Source of the DNA: an uncultured Mycoplasmatota bacterium
Lineage (GTDB): Bacteria > Bacillota_I > Bacilli_A > Mycoplasmatales > Mycoplasmoidaceae
Assembly (NCBI GenBank): GCA_949527715.1
Contig: CATEWF010000061.1
Coordinates: 1-5,903 of the forward strand
Direction: 5' to 3'
Length of the DNA stretch: 5,903 nt
This document shows positions 5,632-5,903 of this stretch, in pieces (the stretch's first letter is position 1; each line of letters begins with the position of its first letter). The notes beneath the pieces were generated by a model. That model was not told the origin of the DNA, did not search any database, and saw nothing but the letters and a program-made list of their open reading frames with translations. Both the position numbers and the translations under genes were made by a program.

Positions 5632-5903
5632 TTATTTATTTAAAAGCCTATTCTTTGAACTATCATCTATCAAAACATTGTTTTTAATTAAATGACCATC
5701 ACGTGTTCCGGCATATCCACGTGGCACTTTAGCTTCGCTCTTCATAGGTGAAGGAGCTTGTTTCCTAGTTCGTTTTTTTCTTTGCGTTGGATGACTGGGC
5801 TGATATGGTTTTGGGTCTTGACTATATTTTTGAAGGTATATTGCTACTGTCATACCTCGTTTTTTACTGGAATGTCTGTTAATAAATTCACGAAGAAAAG
5901 TTT
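5632..5903 (-). CDS. Basic protein, C-terminal 89 or so residues (runs off right edge)
   Basis: The frame ends at TAA (5632-5634). Its first ATG is at 5853, but 16 further codons upstream are open to the window edge (reading TFLREFINRHSSKKRG), so the true start is probably outside and this is the tail of a longer gene. The segment TFLREFINRHSSKKRGMTVAIYLQKYSQ...PYQP matches residues 41-74 of the neighbouring protease at about 12 of 34 positions, including KKRG-x-TV, supporting translation through the ATG. The rest is basic and probably disordered (QRKKRTRKQ), then KVPRGYAGTRDGHLIKNN and a polar tail. No family recognised. The next gene, the protease, starts 36 bases downstream. Confidence 0.75.
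   Translation of the reverse strand, partial: TFLREFINRHSSKKRGMTVAIYLQKYSQDPKPYQPSHPTQRKKRTRKQAPSPMKSEAKVPRGYAGTRDGHLIKNNVLIDDSSKNRLLNK

Noticed and set aside
5632..5853. A complete 73-residue gene starting at 5853
   Set aside because: The frame is open upstream to the edge, and the residues before this ATG align with the protease N-terminal module, so the ATG is probably internal.

Overview
The window is an AT-rich, intron-free, tightly packed stretch with eight genes, all on the minus strand. Six are complete and two run off the window edges. Intergenic gaps are only 10 to 36 bases. Three genes identify the type of element: an Ulp1/adenain-type cysteine protease (C48), an FtsK/HerA-type (A32-like) genome-packaging ATPase, and a retrovirus-like rve integrase. 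This combination is the hallmark set of the Polinton/Maverick, adintovirus, Polinton-like virus and virophage world of eukaryotic dsDNA viruses and integrating elements. The reading frames are intact and there are no Shine-Dalgarno sequences. I therefore read this as part of a protist- or invertebrate-associated Polinton-like virus or a recently integrated copy. The host cannot be told from the sequence.

In transcription order (right to left) the layout is as follows. First comes the C-terminal end of a basic protein that continues past the right edge (5632-5903). Next is the maturation protease, with an N-terminal basic module and a Pro/Ser/Arg/His repeat linker (4246-5595). It is followed by a beta-rich 333-residue protein, best guessed as the minor capsid (penton) protein (3224-4225), and by the integrase (2041-3213). 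Then come the packaging ATPase (1173-2030), a small strongly basic protein that may be a virion core or membrane-active protein (830-1156), and an acidic/Gln-rich repeat protein (188-805). Last is the N-terminal 54 residues of an unidentified protein (1-162). A major capsid protein and a DNA polymerase B or helicase are not in the window and would be expected outside it.

The likely joint role is virion morphogenesis plus integration: the protease matures virion proteins, the ATPase pumps DNA into the capsid, the candidate penton closes the shell, and the integrase inserts the genome.

Three things stand out. The integrase has the exact D-D-35-E spacing, but the catalytic Glu is replaced by Asn. 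The protease N-terminus and the truncated right-edge protein share a paralogous basic module. Five of the seven visible start codons sit in a TAAATG motif (four of them TATAAATG, with two identical over 18 bases), which resembles poxvirus-type late initiator promoters. No gene-free stretch exceeds 36 bases.
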